Assembly: GCF_023091745.1 (NCBI RefSeq)
Contig: NC_068933.1
Location: 23,626,001-23,690,000, forward strand
DNA length: 64,000 nucleotides
Source of the DNA: Budorcas taxicolor
Lineage: Eukaryota > Chordata > Mammalia > Artiodactyla > Bovidae
Direction of reading: 5' to 3'
Shown here: positions 11,538 to 22,381 of the stretch, in pieces
Numbering within the stretch: the stretch's first letter is position 1
How the letters are laid out: each line of letters begins with the position of its first letter
Translations under genes and position numbers: made by a program
The notes under the pieces: model-generated
Databases searched by the model: none
What the model was told of the DNA's origin: nothing
The model's input: the letters and a program-made list of their open reading frames with translations, nothing else

Positions 11538-12132
11538 AGGCTGGTATAAAAAAACCAGAAACTTCTATTAAAAGAGTATGGAGACCAGAAGGGGGAGCTC
11601 TCGGGTCCTGTGACAACAGCAGACTGACAGGAAAAAGAAATCTCTCTTCTTTCCTGGTAAGGACTCATCCTGAATATTCACTGGAAGGACTGATGCTGAA
11701 GCTTAAGCTTCAATACTTTGGCCACCTGATGGGAAGAGTCAACTGACCGGAAAAGACCCTGATGCTGGGAAAGATTGAAAGCAGGAGGAGAAAGGGATAA
11801 CAGAGGATGAAACGGTTGGATGGCATCGCTGACATGAATGTGAGCAAACTCTGGGCGACAGGGAAGGACAGGGAAGCCTGGCATGCCGGAGTCCATGGGG
11901 TAGCAAAGAGTCGGACACGACTTAGTGACTGGACAGCAGAAAAGGAAAAGCCGTGGATTCTGCTTGCTGGAGCCCTCCCAACATTCCTCCCCCTGTAAAA
12001 GCGCTCTCCTGCCCTCGCCATGTGGCAGACTCGCATGCTGTTTGCCATGGTTGCAGCCCCTGAAGTGCAATTTCCTGCTGATCCTGAATAAACCTGTCTT
12101 TGGAGAAATAGCCATGTATTTCTCAGGTCAAC
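11538..12132 (+). mobile_element. Probable class I ERV solo LTR, interrupted by BovB
   Basis: 'tggtataaaa' near 11540 could be a TATA region. After the BovB insertion comes a CpG-containing stretch, then 'cctgaataaacctgtctttg' (about 12083), a good AATAAA polyadenylation context, and the block ends with 'ttctcaggtcaaca' near 12132, typical of a U5 terminus. No proviral genes follow. Boundaries are inferred. Confidence 0.45.
11664..11943 (+). mobile_element. BovB LINE 3' fragment
   Basis: Same 280-bp BovB tail as at 2206, here with 'gggaagagtcaactgaccgg' replacing the usual sequence in the middle. No coding capacity. Confidence 0.88.
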
Positions 12133-12690
12133 ACTGCCTTCCCAGAAGACACCAGACGAACAGCCTTCTCCCTGAGGGATTCGTGTGGCTGCCTTTTTCT
12201 CCAAGGTCCTTCCTGTCTCCAGAGCAGAAGGCAGGTGCCAAGTGTGGGAATAACATTGAGGACTCATTGTTCAGGGTCTGGATTATTCTTCACTTTCCCC
12301 CTATTTATCTTCTGCTCAACATGGGGTCTGACGTCCATGGCACCTTGGGATCAAATCCTGAGTGGAACCTTCCTGACTCCCACAGGTATTAATTCCCCCC
12401 CACCCCGCTTTGCCCTCATTTCCAGCCCCCAGCCTCATGCCTCCCTTCGCAGACCAGACCGCCTCCGCCTCAGCTCTGGGCCCCTGGAGCCATCTTCAGT
12501 TATCAGTTCTCCCATCACGCAAACCTTTGGCCTGAACCTCTGTTCAGTCATCACCTCTTAGTATTTGTTGCAAAACTTTTCCATGTAAAAATGATTAACA
12601 TATTTGGTCATTTTACTTTGAATTAGGAGTCTGAAATAAATCTCCGTAACCCTTAAAAATGGGGTTAGTTGTCCAATGAAGAATAAAGAA
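12133..12690. other. Intergenic DNA, nothing recognised
   Basis: C-rich region near 12385-12490. Open frames here have no recognisable domain. Confidence 0.4.
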
Positions 12691-12907
12691 TGGGGCTTCC
12701 CTGGTGACTCAGATGGTGAGGAATCTGCCTGCAATGAAGGAGACACAGGTTCGATCCCTGGGTCGGGAAGATCTCCTGGAGAAGGGAATGACAACCCAAT
12801 CCAGTGTTCTTGCCTGGAGAGTTCCTTGGACAGAGGATACTGGCGAGCCACAGTCCATGGGGTCACACGGAGTCAGATACAACCAAGCGACTATCTTTTT
12901 TAACTTT
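12691..12907 (+). mobile_element. Bov-tA SINE
   Basis: Complete tRNA-derived head 'gggcttccctggtgactcag' and Bov-A body. Target-like copies gtccaatgaagaa (12671-12683) and gtccagtgaggaa (12908-12920) flank it. Confidence 0.9.
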
Positions 12908-12920
12908 GTCCAGTGAGGAA

Positions 12921-13048
12921 ACTGGAGAAGGAAATGGCAACCCACTCCAGTATTCTTCCTTGGAGAATCCCATGGGCGCAGGAGCCTGGTGGGCTACAGT
13001 CCACGGGGTCGCAAAGAGTCGGACACGGCTGAGGACTTCACTCACTCA
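12921..13048 (+). mobile_element. Bov-A monomer directly after the Bov-tA
   Basis: Starts 'actggagaaggaaatggcaa' and ends with the usual Bov-A tail, followed by tcaatgaggaaaa. A third version of the same target motif thus lies at its right edge. Confidence 0.85.
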
Positions 13049-13529
13049 ATGAGGAAAACCACTCACTGGGGCTATGCCTTTCTTCACCACTAGATGGTGC
13101 TGCCCCATATGAAGATAAAATGAGGCCGGTCACCGCTTCAGTAGGAATTGGATCGCTGTTCTTAACGGATTTCTCATTTGGACAAAACATATGCTCTTAC
13201 ATAAGGCCATAGTGTTTTTTAAGTGTTTTTTTCTATTCCAGAAAAATATCATCCATATTAGAAGGGGAACACTTTTTATCCATGGTCTTTAAAGCCTAAA
13301 TGATAAATGAGTATTTTTACAAACATTTGCCAAATGTGAAATCTTTGATCAGCTACTTACCTTTTCCAAGCCTCAGTTCTCTAATCTATAAAATGATGAA
13401 AATAATAACTACATATTGTCTAGCAGGTAAATATTCATTATGTATCTCAGAGGGGTAGAGGGTGGGTGCACAAAAAATATGCTAAGGATGGCAACTATTA
13501 GAATAAATACTTGACTTTAAAAATGATCA
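13049..13529. other. Intergenic DNA, nothing recognised
   Basis: AT-rich sequence with no identifiable element. Confidence 0.4.
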
Positions 13530-14057
13530 CTTTAAAAGTCAATTTATGAACCAGGAAGAAACAGAAGATATGAACAGGCCAGTCACAAGTAATGAAACTA
13601 AAACTGTAATTTTAAAACCCCCAACAAACAAAAGCCCAAGACCAAATGGTTTCACAGGCAAACTCTACATTCAGGAAGAGTTAACATCTGTCCTTCTGAA
13701 ACTCTTCCCAAAAATTGCAGAGAGAGGAACACTTCTGAACTCATTCTATAAGGCCACCATCACCCTGATACCAAGCCAAAGATCACACACACACATGCAC
13801 ACACACACACAAACTACAGGCCAATATCACTGATGAACATAGACACAGAACTCAACAAAATACTAGCAAACCGAATCCAACAGTACATTAAAATGGACAT
13901 ACACATGATCAAGTGGGATTTATCCCAGGGATGCAAGGATTCTTCAGTATAAGCAAATCAATCAGTATGATATACCACATTAACAAATGGAAGAATAAAA
14001 ACCATATGACTGTCTCAACAGATGCCAAAAAAGCCTTTGTCACAATTCGACGCCCAT

Positions 14058-14325
14058 TTATTTTCAGCTGTGCTAGGTCTTCGTTGCTGCAGGAGGGCTT
14101 TCTCTAGTTGTGGCGAACAGCTCTCTAGTTGCAGTGTGCGGGCTTCTCACTGTGGTGGCCCCATGCAGAGCCACCAGGCAGGCTCTAGCAGCTCAAGCTT
14201 TTGTAGTTGCGGCGCATGCGTTTAGTTGCTCCATGGCATGTGGAATCTTTCTGAGCCAGGGATCAAACTTGTGTCGCCTGCGTGGGCAGGTGGATTCTTA
14301 ACCACTGGACCACCAGGGAAGTCCC
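14058..14325 (-). mobile_element. CHR SINE, antisense
   Basis: Reverse complement of the CHR head at 14300-14325 ('accactggaccaccaggga') and of its repetitive body. Inserted in L1 ORF2. Confidence 0.88.
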
Positions 14326-14428
14326 AGGGCCCTCAACACCCACTTATGATGGAAAAAAAAAAAGTCTCCAGAAAGTGGGCATAGAGGGAACCTGCCTCCA
14401 CGTAATAAAAAGCATATATGACCAACTT

Positions 14429-14625
14429 CCCTGGTGGCTTAGATGGTAAAGAGTCTGCCTGCAGTGCCGGAGACCCAGGTTCGATTACTGGGTCGGGAAG
14501 ATCTCCTGAAGAAGGAAATGGCAACCCACTCCAGTATTCTTGCCTGAGAATCCCCTGGATGGAAGAACCTGGCGGGCTACAGTCCATGGGGTTGCAAAGA
14601 ATCAGACACGACTGAGCAACTTCAT
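14429..14625 (+). mobile_element. Bov-tA SINE
   Basis: Head 'cttccctggtggcttagatg' and a full Bov-A body. Second insertion in the same L1. Confidence 0.9.
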
Positions 14626-14717
14626 GATATACCCACAGCTAACATCATTCTCAGTGGTGAAAAGCTGAGATCATTTCCCTCTAAGATCAAGAACAAGACA
14701 AGGATGTCCACTCTCAC

Positions 14718-15400
14718 TGAGGCAGAAGTTATAATGAGCCCCAGGCTGAGCAGCTGGAATCTGTCCTCTGTGAACAGATACTCCAGGATAAAGATAATGG
14801 CAGGAGCAAGGAGGAGCTGAGTCCTTTCTGGAGAGAAGAAGAGGAGGCGATACCTTTCTCAGTCTTGAGGTCAAGGAGACCTCCCAAACTACACACACAC
14901 AGAAAGGTTCCTCAGAGGTCAAGGAAAGCAGGGAGCACCAGACCTTCTTCTTCCCAGAAACCCTTGCACTGGAATCCATCTTGGCTAAAAGATGCGCAAG
15001 CATGAGGAGAGGACCCTGAGGTGGACCAGACATGGACTCAGAGCTAGACAAGGCAAGACGATTGGCCAGAGGGAACCCAGAACCGACCCACGTAAGTGAC
15101 CTGAACTACTCCAAGAGTGCAACTTCTCCGAGTCTGCCTGCGTGTCTATCCACACGTACGTTTCCTGACCGCCCCCCGCCCCGGCCCCGCCCCCAATAGA
15201 CGACGTACTTGTCTCACTGCCTTCCATCTCTTTGTTGAAATTTCTTTCCTCAAAGCAGATGACCTAGGATCTTGAAACTGGCCACTGGCCCTCCTGGTCT
15301 AGTGGCGAGGCTTCGGTGCTCTCATTACCGCAGCCTGGCTTCAGTCCCTGGTTGGGGAACTGAGATCCCACTTCAGGCCGTGGCAGGTGGAGGCCACCCA
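14718..15400 (+). mobile_element. Putative 5' LTR of ERV copy A
   Basis: Begins with TG exactly where the L1 match ends. It contains a GC-box cluster at about 15168-15193, an AATAGA polyadenylation-like site just after it, a T-rich stretch, and ends in a CA-containing segment about 10 bp before a primer-site-like motif. Boundaries are inferred; I could not find a matching 3' LTR in the window. Confidence 0.45.
15289..15359 (+). repeat. tRNA-Glu-like sequence inside the putative U5
   Basis: The segment keeps the D-arm-like 'ctggtctagtgg', an anticodon-arm-like 'ttcggtgctctcattaccg' and a T-arm-like 'cttcagtccctggttgggg', in the order of a mammalian tRNA-Glu. It is followed by 'aactgagatcccac', as in CHR SINEs. 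It lacks a clean acceptor stem and a D-loop base or two, so it is not a working tRNA. It may be a SINE head or a tRNA segment captured by the LTR. Confidence 0.55.
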
Positions 15401-15410
15401 AGATCATTTT

Positions 15411-15429
15411 TGGTACCAAAAGCTGAGAA
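15411..15429 (+). promoter_or_regulatory. Primer-binding-site-like motif (tRNA-Phe-like)
   Basis: tggtaccaaaagctgagaa agrees at roughly 14 of 19 positions with the sequence expected for priming by tRNA-Phe, as used by ERV-F-type class I elements. At least one of the differences is of CpG-decay type. It lies a few bases after the putative LTR end, the correct place for a primer site. Confidence 0.4.
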
Positions 15430-16552
15430 TCCAAGGTAAACTGTGGGCTTCGCCGGCCACAGCTCAAGGCCCCTGACTTTTCCGCGCGTGCCATCTTTCA
15501 CTCGCTGCTTCGCTTTATTTTCATGACCCGCGGAGCATGATCTCAGCGCACTCCCCGTGTTACGACTCCGGTCAGCAGAGGGTGGCCAGGGACGTCCCCC
15601 AGGCCGTGTGGATCCGAACACCACTTGGGTGACTGCTGACGCTGTCCTTTGGGAGCCGACAGAAATGTGATTTCTGGCCATGAGGGAGCCCAAGGGATCT
15701 CTGTGTGTAATTCTCTCCGTGTCTCTGGCCCATCTGGCGCCCCGTCTGTGGTTTTCTGTCCCGCTGTATTTGCACAGCAAGATCTCTTTCTCACTTTGTA
15801 TCCCCAGGCGCTTTAAGGGAAGGATTTTCTGGACCTTATTCCTAAACTGCATCCCCGCTGCTGCCAGCCTCGCTGTGGCCTGTGTCAGATGAAATTAGGA
15901 AGTGCCTGATGACTTTATTTTAGCCAGCAGATAGTAGGGTCACGGAATTTGGGTTCTTCTGCCATCTGGTCTTTCAGCTCACTCAGTGTCCAAATATATA
16001 CCATGAGAATTTCTCTACATCCCAGCTCCTGGGTCTTGAACCCTGTGTCACCATCTATAACACCCAACTCCACTTTCTCCAAGGGTACTTCTTGGCATCT
16101 ATTAGACTCCCTTTCCTCCAGGCCTTGGCAGCCAACACACTGGCAGGCACAGCCTTTCGGGCTGGCCACTGCCCAGAAGCGCTCATTATAAACTTGGTAG
16201 ATGCTCAATCATAAATAATACACCCCAGTGTAGGAAAACTTGTCATAGGACATAAACTCTCTAGACAACAGATCTATCCTCAGTGGAATCCTGGCAACGG
16301 ATTAACACTGATTCAAATGTCCTCTCTTGGCCACATGAGGGGACACCCTGCACAAGGTACCAAGGATGACCAGGGACGTCTAGGTAGGAATCAGTGGGGA
16401 AGCAGAAGACACTCCAAACCCCATCTGCAATAAGATCAAAGGAAATGAAGAGGATGCTCTGAGTCTCCTTCAGGTGCCTCCTTGCGACGTCCCCAGGGCA
16501 CGGATTCCGTGCCTAGGAGAGCTCCTTTGTTCTCAGTTGCAGCTTACCCAGC
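15430..16552 (+). other. 5' leader of ERV copy A
   Basis: CpG-containing leader (15430-15860), then a segment (about 15865-16552) shared with copies B, C and D just before gag. In all of them it contains the order 'gggttcttctgc', 'tctacatcccagctcctggg'-type C-rich blocks and 'tacaccccag', ending before the gag ATG. The upstream part is not shared with B, C and D, which have an AT-rich block instead. Confidence 0.55.
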
Positions 16553-16635
16553 ATGGGAGGAAGCCCATCCAAGCTGGAAGAAACACCTCTGGATGTATGC
16601 ATGAGAATTTGGGAACTTTTAAAAACAGACACACT

Positions 16636-17037
16636 TTCAAACTGTGGTGCTGGAGAAGACTCTTGAGAGTCTCCTGGAGAGCAAGGAGATTAAATCAGTC
16701 AATCCTAAAGGAAATCAACCCTGAATATTCATTGGAAATCAGTCAATCCTAAAGGAAATCAACCCTGAATATTCACTGGGAGGACTGATGCTGAAGCTGA
16801 AACTCCAATATTTTGGCCACCTGATGTGAAGAACTGACTCATCAGAAAAGACCCTGATGCTGGGAAAGACTGAGAGCAGGAAGAGAAGGGAGTGACAGAG
16901 GATGAGATGGTCGGAGGGTATCATTGAGTCAATGAACATGAGTTTGAGCAAGCTCTCAGACATAGTGAAGGACGGGGAAACCTGGGGTGCTGCAGTCCAT
17001 GGGGTCACAAAGAGCTGGACACCACTGAGTGGCTAAA
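16636..17037 (+). mobile_element. BovB LINE 3' fragment with a 44-bp internal duplication
   Basis: A BovB tail inserted in copy A gag. The block beginning aaatcagtcaatcctaaagg occurs at 16692 and again at 16736, a perfect-period tandem repeat of 44 bp. The rest follows BovB to its end. Confidence 0.88.
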
Positions 17038-17712
17038 TAACACAAAGGAGGGAAAACAAATTCTACTGCAACACTGCTTGGGTATATGTTCAGCAGTGAA
17101 GAAAAATGGCCAGAAAATAGCTCTCTAAATTACAACACCATTCTGCAACTGGATCTTTATTGCCCAAAGATAGGATAGTGGGCTGAGATTCCCTACGTTG
17201 AAGCCCTCATGGCCCTTTGCCAAGATTCTGCCCCGACTCTTGTAATCAAAAGCCCAGGGGACCAGAGAACTCTCTTGAGATGATCCCCTTCTAATTCCCC
17301 TAACTCCTGAGGGGGAACTGAGCTCCCCCTACTCCTGACAGCACCCCTACTTCTTCAGAGCACTCACTCCTCTGGGCTCACCCACCTCCCTGGATCCTTC
17401 TGACCCACAACTCCACATCCCTATGTCTCTCCCTGTGACTCTCTCTTCCTCCTCAGCATGGTCTTGATTATTAAATACCCCAAAGGCCACCTCTAGGAGT
17501 GTGGGCATGGGGGCTTGTGGACCAAACTATAAATTTTGGAGCTTCCGCCCAGTATCAGGCAGACTGGCTATTACGCCAAGAAAAAGAGATGGGTCCCTCT
17601 GGGGTAACTCGCAGTGGAACTTCTTATCATCTAGGATCAGGGGAAATGTGACCTCTTAGGGAAGTGGCAAATGGCTCAGGGACAAAGTACATGTGCCCTA
17701 TTCTTTAACTGA

Positions 17713-17936
17713 CTTGCGTGCTCAGTCTCTTTAGTCGTGTCCACAAAAAGCGACCCCATAGTCTGCAGCCCTCCAGGCTCCTCTGTCCATGGGATTTTCC
17801 AGGCAAGAATACTGGAGTGGGTTGCCATGCTCTCCTCCAAGGGATCTTCCCAACCCAGGAATCAAACCCGGGTCTCCTGTGGCTCCTGTGTTGGCAAGCA
17901 GGTTCTTTACTGCTGATCCACTGGGGAAGTCCTAGT
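17713..17936 (-). mobile_element. Bov-tA SINE, antisense, in copy A gag
   Basis: Bov-A body at the left, tRNA-derived head at 17890-17930 ('ctgatccactggggaagtcc'). Not present at this site in B, C or D. Confidence 0.88.
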
Positions 17937-19756
17937 TCTGGCATAGTTACTCCATTTTGACATTCAAATGCATTCCCCTCCGCCAATAATAGAGAGTGGG
18001 TTGCTTTTCGGAAGAGGCTAGTTAGTTGGCTGAAGGGTTTCAGGTCCTAACTCTGGCCTTTTATTTAACTTGGAAGGATGTCCAAGCAGTCCTATCTACA
18101 TGTTGTACTCCTGAGGAAAAACAGAGAATATGAGCAGTAGCCCAGGGACATGGTGACTAGCTTGGCAGGGGCCCTCCCAAACATTCTGTTATGAATGGAG
18201 ATGCCGACCCAAGTCAGGAGCCCTGTTGGAATTATCATTTCTGGGAGGGAACAGAGTCAGGAAGCATAAGCTCACTGTGTATTAGAAGGGATGAGAGGGT
18301 ATCTGAAAGCCCACTAAATATACAAGGGTTAAAGGAGTGACGCGAGAAGAGAAAGAAAACCCAGGCCTCTTTCAGGGATGGCTTGTAGAGGCTTTCAGAA
18401 AATATACTGACACCAATAATACTGACCCCTCCACTCCTGAGAGACAGTTCCTGCTGGCACAACCGAGAAAGCCAGAAAGAGCCCCCTGAACCATGCCCAG
18501 CCTGCAAACAAACAGGTCTTTGGAAGAGGGGCTGCCCTTGGTCTGGAAGGGGAGGGGCGGGGGCTCCCACTCGCAAGATGCTACACAGTTAAGGCAGCCT
18601 GTGAGATGTCTGTCTCCATCAGGTAGCCCCGGTGGTCCCTGACATGGAGGTAAGAAGACTGATTTTTTAAATTGAGGGAGCCACTTCCTCTGTCCTGATC
18701 TCTCACACTGGGCCTCCTTCCTCTAAAAGCTGCACAGGGGCTGGTGTCGATGGAAAGCCTCCCACCTGCTATTTCACTGTCGTCTCCCCTGACAACCTGA
18801 ACAGTGTTTCAATCCCGCCTTTTGGTGGTACCTCAGTGTCCTAATACGCTGCTGGGGAGGGACCTTCTGGACTCCCTTGGGACCATTAAACAAGTAGGAC
18901 ATACGGCAGCCCCACATTTTGACTCTGACTACATCAGACCAACCAGAAGAGCAAGGTCCTATTCCCAGTCATATTCTACAAGGAGTGAACCTGCATTCTG
19001 GGACCAAGGAGTATCCAGGAGGGCCTTAAATACCCAACCTGAAAGAACTAGTCTTAGGCCAGAAGCCACTTGCCCTTGTAAGAGACAATACCCAATAAAG
19101 CTAGAAACAAAGATAGGGTTAGAAGCCCTTGTAGATAAATTCTTAACACATGGCCTCTTGGTGCCCTGCCTGTCTCCATGCAATACTCCTGCTTTTCCGG
19201 TTGTTAAGTCTACTGGGAATATTGAGTGGGACAAGACCTTAGAGCAGGAGATGATGCTGTGGTCCCTACACAGCTTTGTGCACAATCCTTATAAAACATC
19301 ACCTCAGATCCCCGAGGATGCTAAGTGCTCTGCTGTGCTCGAACTCAAGGAGCCCTTCTTTTGGATCCTAGTCCATCTCTCTGACAATATTTGTTTGCCT
19401 TCGAGTGGACTAACCACCACTCGGGCCAAATGCACCACCACCCCTGGACAGTATGGACTCAGGGCTTTCAGGATAGCACACACTTGTTCCCCCAGGCCCC
19501 AGGAAAACAACTATGGGAGATACAGCTATAAGAATGGGTGATTCTACTGTATGTACATGATATAATATGTACCTCACCATGGAGGTCTCAGATCAAAATA
19601 CCACTTAGGTCCTTAATTTGGTTGGGGGGCGGGGGGTGGGCGGCTACAGAGCCTCTCAAAGGCACACCAAATCTCAATGCAATGAGTTAAATATCTGGGA
19701 TATATTACAAACTGAAATACACAGTTATGTCCATATAGAAAACAAGCTATATTTAG

Positions 19757-20033
19757 GCTGCTGCTGCTGCTGCTAAGTCGCTTCAGTCATGTCCGACTCT
19801 GTGCAACCCCATAGATGGCAGCCCACTAGGCTCACCCATCCCTGGGATTCTCCAGGCAAGAACACTGGAGTGGGTTGCCATTTCCTTCTCCAATGCATGA
19901 AAGTGAAAAGTGAAAGTGAAGTTGCTCAGTCGTGTCCGACTCTTAGCAACCCCATGGACTGCAGCCTACCAGGCTCCTCCATCCATGGGATTTGCCAGGC
20001 AAGAGTGCTAGAGTGGGTTGCCATTGCCTCCTC
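19757..20033 (-). mobile_element. Bov-A2 SINE, antisense, nested in copy A pol
   Basis: Starts with the (CTG)n run that marks the Bov-A2 tail and contains two Bov-A monomers. It is inserted at the left edge of an older Bov-tA that B and D also carry. Confidence 0.9.
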
Positions 20034-20040
20034 CTAAGGC

Positions 20041-20215
20041 ACTGCAAAGATCAGCCTGCAATACAGGAGACGCGGGTTCAATCCCTGAATCAGGAAAATC
20101 CTCCAGAGAAGGATGTGACAAACCACTCCAGTAACCTTGCCTGGGAAATTCCACGGACAAAGGAGCCTGTTGGGCTCCACAGGGTCTCAAAGAGTCAGAC
20201 ATGACTTACTGACTA
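20041..20215 (+). mobile_element. Bov-tA SINE in pol, shared with copies B and D
   Basis: Lacks the first part of the tRNA head, starting at 'gcactgcaaagatc'. The same truncated start occurs in copies B (32758-32768) and D (57867), within the same pol context. Copy C has no SINE there. Confidence 0.88.
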
Positions 20216-22381
20216 AACAACAACAAAGACAAAGAAACATGTCTGTACTGTTTTGCACATGGTAGGAGTTTGTAGAATTTGGATTCCAAAATTTGGGCTA
20301 ATGGCTAAGCCTCTATGTGAAATCACTAAGGCTCAGATAAGGAATCATTACTTTAGAATGAAGAAAAGGAAAAGCTTTTTAATGATATCAACCAGGCCCT
20401 CACCAGAGCCCCTGCTCACAGTCACCCCCAATCTGAAAATGCCATTCATCTTGTGTGCAGCTGAAAAGCAAGGCACAGCTCTGGGGTTCTCATGCAGAAA
20501 CTGGATAAGTTCCTCAGCCTACTGGGTATTTTCCAAAAACTAGATTTCATGGCCCAAGGTTGGTCTGGCTGCTTCCAGGCGGGAGCTGCCACCACTTTTA
20601 TTAGTGGAAGCAGCTCACAAGCTTCCTTTTGGACAGCTGCAGGAAGTCCAGACCCCTCGTCAAGTACAAGGGATTCCAAGATTAAACACCACAACTGGCT
20701 AACTGAAGGCCATCTTACTAACACCACACTGTGCCCCTTCACTCCCGAGAGCTAACCCACAAAACTTACCACAACCTCGTCCTGGCTACGCTTATGCCTG
20801 ATGAGAGCCCAGAGCCAACACACTCCTGTCTCAGAACCCTTGAACCTGTTCTGTTAGATTAATCTATAAGTCTAATCTAACAGACTAGGCCATGGAAAAC
20901 CCTGCAGACAAATGGTTTACTGATGGTAGTAGCTTTATGAAGGACAGAGTCAGGAGGGCAGGGAATGCTATTGTGAGTGCTCACAGTATCAGAAAAGCGA
21001 AATCTTTAACACCCAACACTTCAGCCCAGAAGGATGACTTGATAGTTCTCACCTAAGCCTGAACCCTAGAGGAAGGAAAAATTATAAATACACATACTCA
21101 AATTTTGCCTTCCTTCCTTCTCATGTCCATGCAGCTGCCAGGAAAAAATAACTTTTAAGAACAAGAAATTCCTCTATAAAATATGAGGCTGAGATTTTTA
21201 TATTTCATAAAAGCAGCTCAAAAACCAAAACAGGTAACATTCATTCATTGCCACAGGTACCAAAAGGGAACTTCTCAAATTATCCAAGGAAACTGCGGGG
21301 CAGGTTGAGAAGCAAAGAAGACAGCCCTGATGCCCTTAACAGAAATGGCACTGACCCCACCCCTTGCCCCTTCTAACCTTTTCTCAGATACTCAGCTTCC
21401 AAAGAGACCTGTTTGCGAGATGAAGGAGGAACTAAGGAGTAAGATGTTCATCAGAAATCACTCATACTTCTTTCTCCCAGTGGAAAATTATTAAAGGGTC
21501 ACATGATTCCATCTGGGGAGAAATGCAATGTCTACAATTGTTCTCTGTCCTTTTACAGGGGAAGGGCTCCCAGATATAACCAAAATGACTACTTAAGCCT
21601 GCAGATTCTGCTCCACTCACAATCCAAGAGGCAACCTCAAGCCTCCCCATCCTGTTAGCTCAGTCCAGTGATGAGAGACTTCTCCAGGAGCGGACTGGCA
21701 AACAGATCTCCCTCACAAGCCCCACGGCTTCAATCCTTGTTAGTCTTTACAGACATTTTCACTGGATGGGTAGAGGGCGTCCCCACTAGGACAGAAGCAG
21801 CGGAAGGGGCTAAAGCACTTCTAGTAGAAATCATTCCTAGGTTCGGTTTGCCCCACCACCTTCAGAGCAACAGTGGACCCTCATTTGCAACAGAAGTTCC
21901 CCACCAGCTTTTACAGATACCACCTGCATTCATCCTGGAGACCTCAGTCCGCAGGAAAAATAAAACAGGCTAATCATACTCTAGAGAAAGCCCTGCGCAA
22001 ACTCTGTCAGGAAACATCAGAATTGTGGTAATGCCTGCTTGTCAACAGCTCTCATAAGGGTCAGAGCAGCCCCTAAAACAACCACTAAGTTAAGCCTCTT
22101 TGAAACAACCTATGGAAGGCCATTCTGAGAGAGTCAATTCCTAGGCAGGTTGATAAGAAGTCCAGGATCCCTGAGGAGGAAAAAGGGGTCCGGGGCTCTC
22201 AAGGAGGAGATAGGGGCCTGGAATTCTCAAGGAGGAGGAAAGGACAAATATCTTTTTTTTTTTTTTCTCTCTCTCTCTCTGTACATTCCTTAGTCTTAGT
22301 CACATAAAGTCTTAGTGTTTTTTTTCTTTGAGTTAGGAACTGATGATCACACAACAAACAACTCAGTTTAAACTCTGTACT

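Larger units (their letters stand above)
13530..14717 (+). mobile_element. L1 ORF2 reverse-transcriptase fragment, split by two SINEs
   Basis: Encodes in order the typical L1 run around 'accaaatggtttcacaggca', 'gggatttatcccagggatgc' and 'gatgccaaaaaagcctttg'. After two SINE insertions it resumes with 'ctaacatcattctcagtgg' and 'aggatgtccactctcac'. An (AC)n run near 13785-13812 lies inside it. The element stops abruptly at about 14717, where the putative LTR of ERV copy A begins. Confidence 0.85.
16553..18600 (+). pseudogene. ERV copy A gag remnant
   Basis: Gag would form the virion core (matrix, capsid, nucleocapsid). The ATG at 16553 is followed by Gly-Gly, a plausible myristoylation start, and by a Lys/Glu-rich beginning shared with B and C. 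Matrix is cut at 16636 by a BovB fragment and resumes at about 17040 with a W/P-rich block. Capsid sequence is cut again at 17713 by an antisense SINE and resumes at about 17936. A degraded major homology region lies at 18320-18425. The zinc-knuckle area near 18480 is truncated. Frames are broken repeatedly. Copies B, C and D have the same order, which supports the assignment to a class I, gammaretrovirus-like Gag. Confidence 0.75.
18601..22160 (+). pseudogene. ERV copy A pol remnant (PR-RT-RNase H-IN)
   Basis: Order of domains: protease (about 18650-18790, D-T-G site destroyed by a small deletion near 18672), reverse transcriptase (18804-19560), connection and RNase H (20230-21060) and integrase (21240-22140). 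The longest open stretch, 18804-19541 (245 codons), starts in the PR/RT linker with L-L-G-R-D-L-L and covers the RT N-terminus. The RT active site reads Y-V-H-D at 19550-19561 where Y-V-D-D is expected. RNase H keeps a T-D-G-S-S-F motif near 20920. The integrase open frame 21668-21973 keeps F-T-D but has N at 21869-21871 in place of the second catalytic Asp. Two SINEs interrupt the RT/RNase H region. Cannot encode active enzymes. Confidence 0.8.

Noticed and set aside
11710..12267. 185-codon open frame on the minus strand
   Set aside because: Its C-terminal half is antisense BovB and the rest has no domain; typical chance frame in repeats.
15289..15359. Functional tRNA-Glu gene
   Set aside because: Acceptor stem and loop lengths do not fit and CHR-like sequence follows directly.
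15373..15852. 159-codon open frame on the minus strand in CpG-rich sequence
   Set aside because: Antisense to the ERV leader, no recognised domain; GC-rich sequence has few stops.
18235..18576. 113-codon minus-strand frame
   Set aside because: Antisense to ERV gag capsid, no domain.
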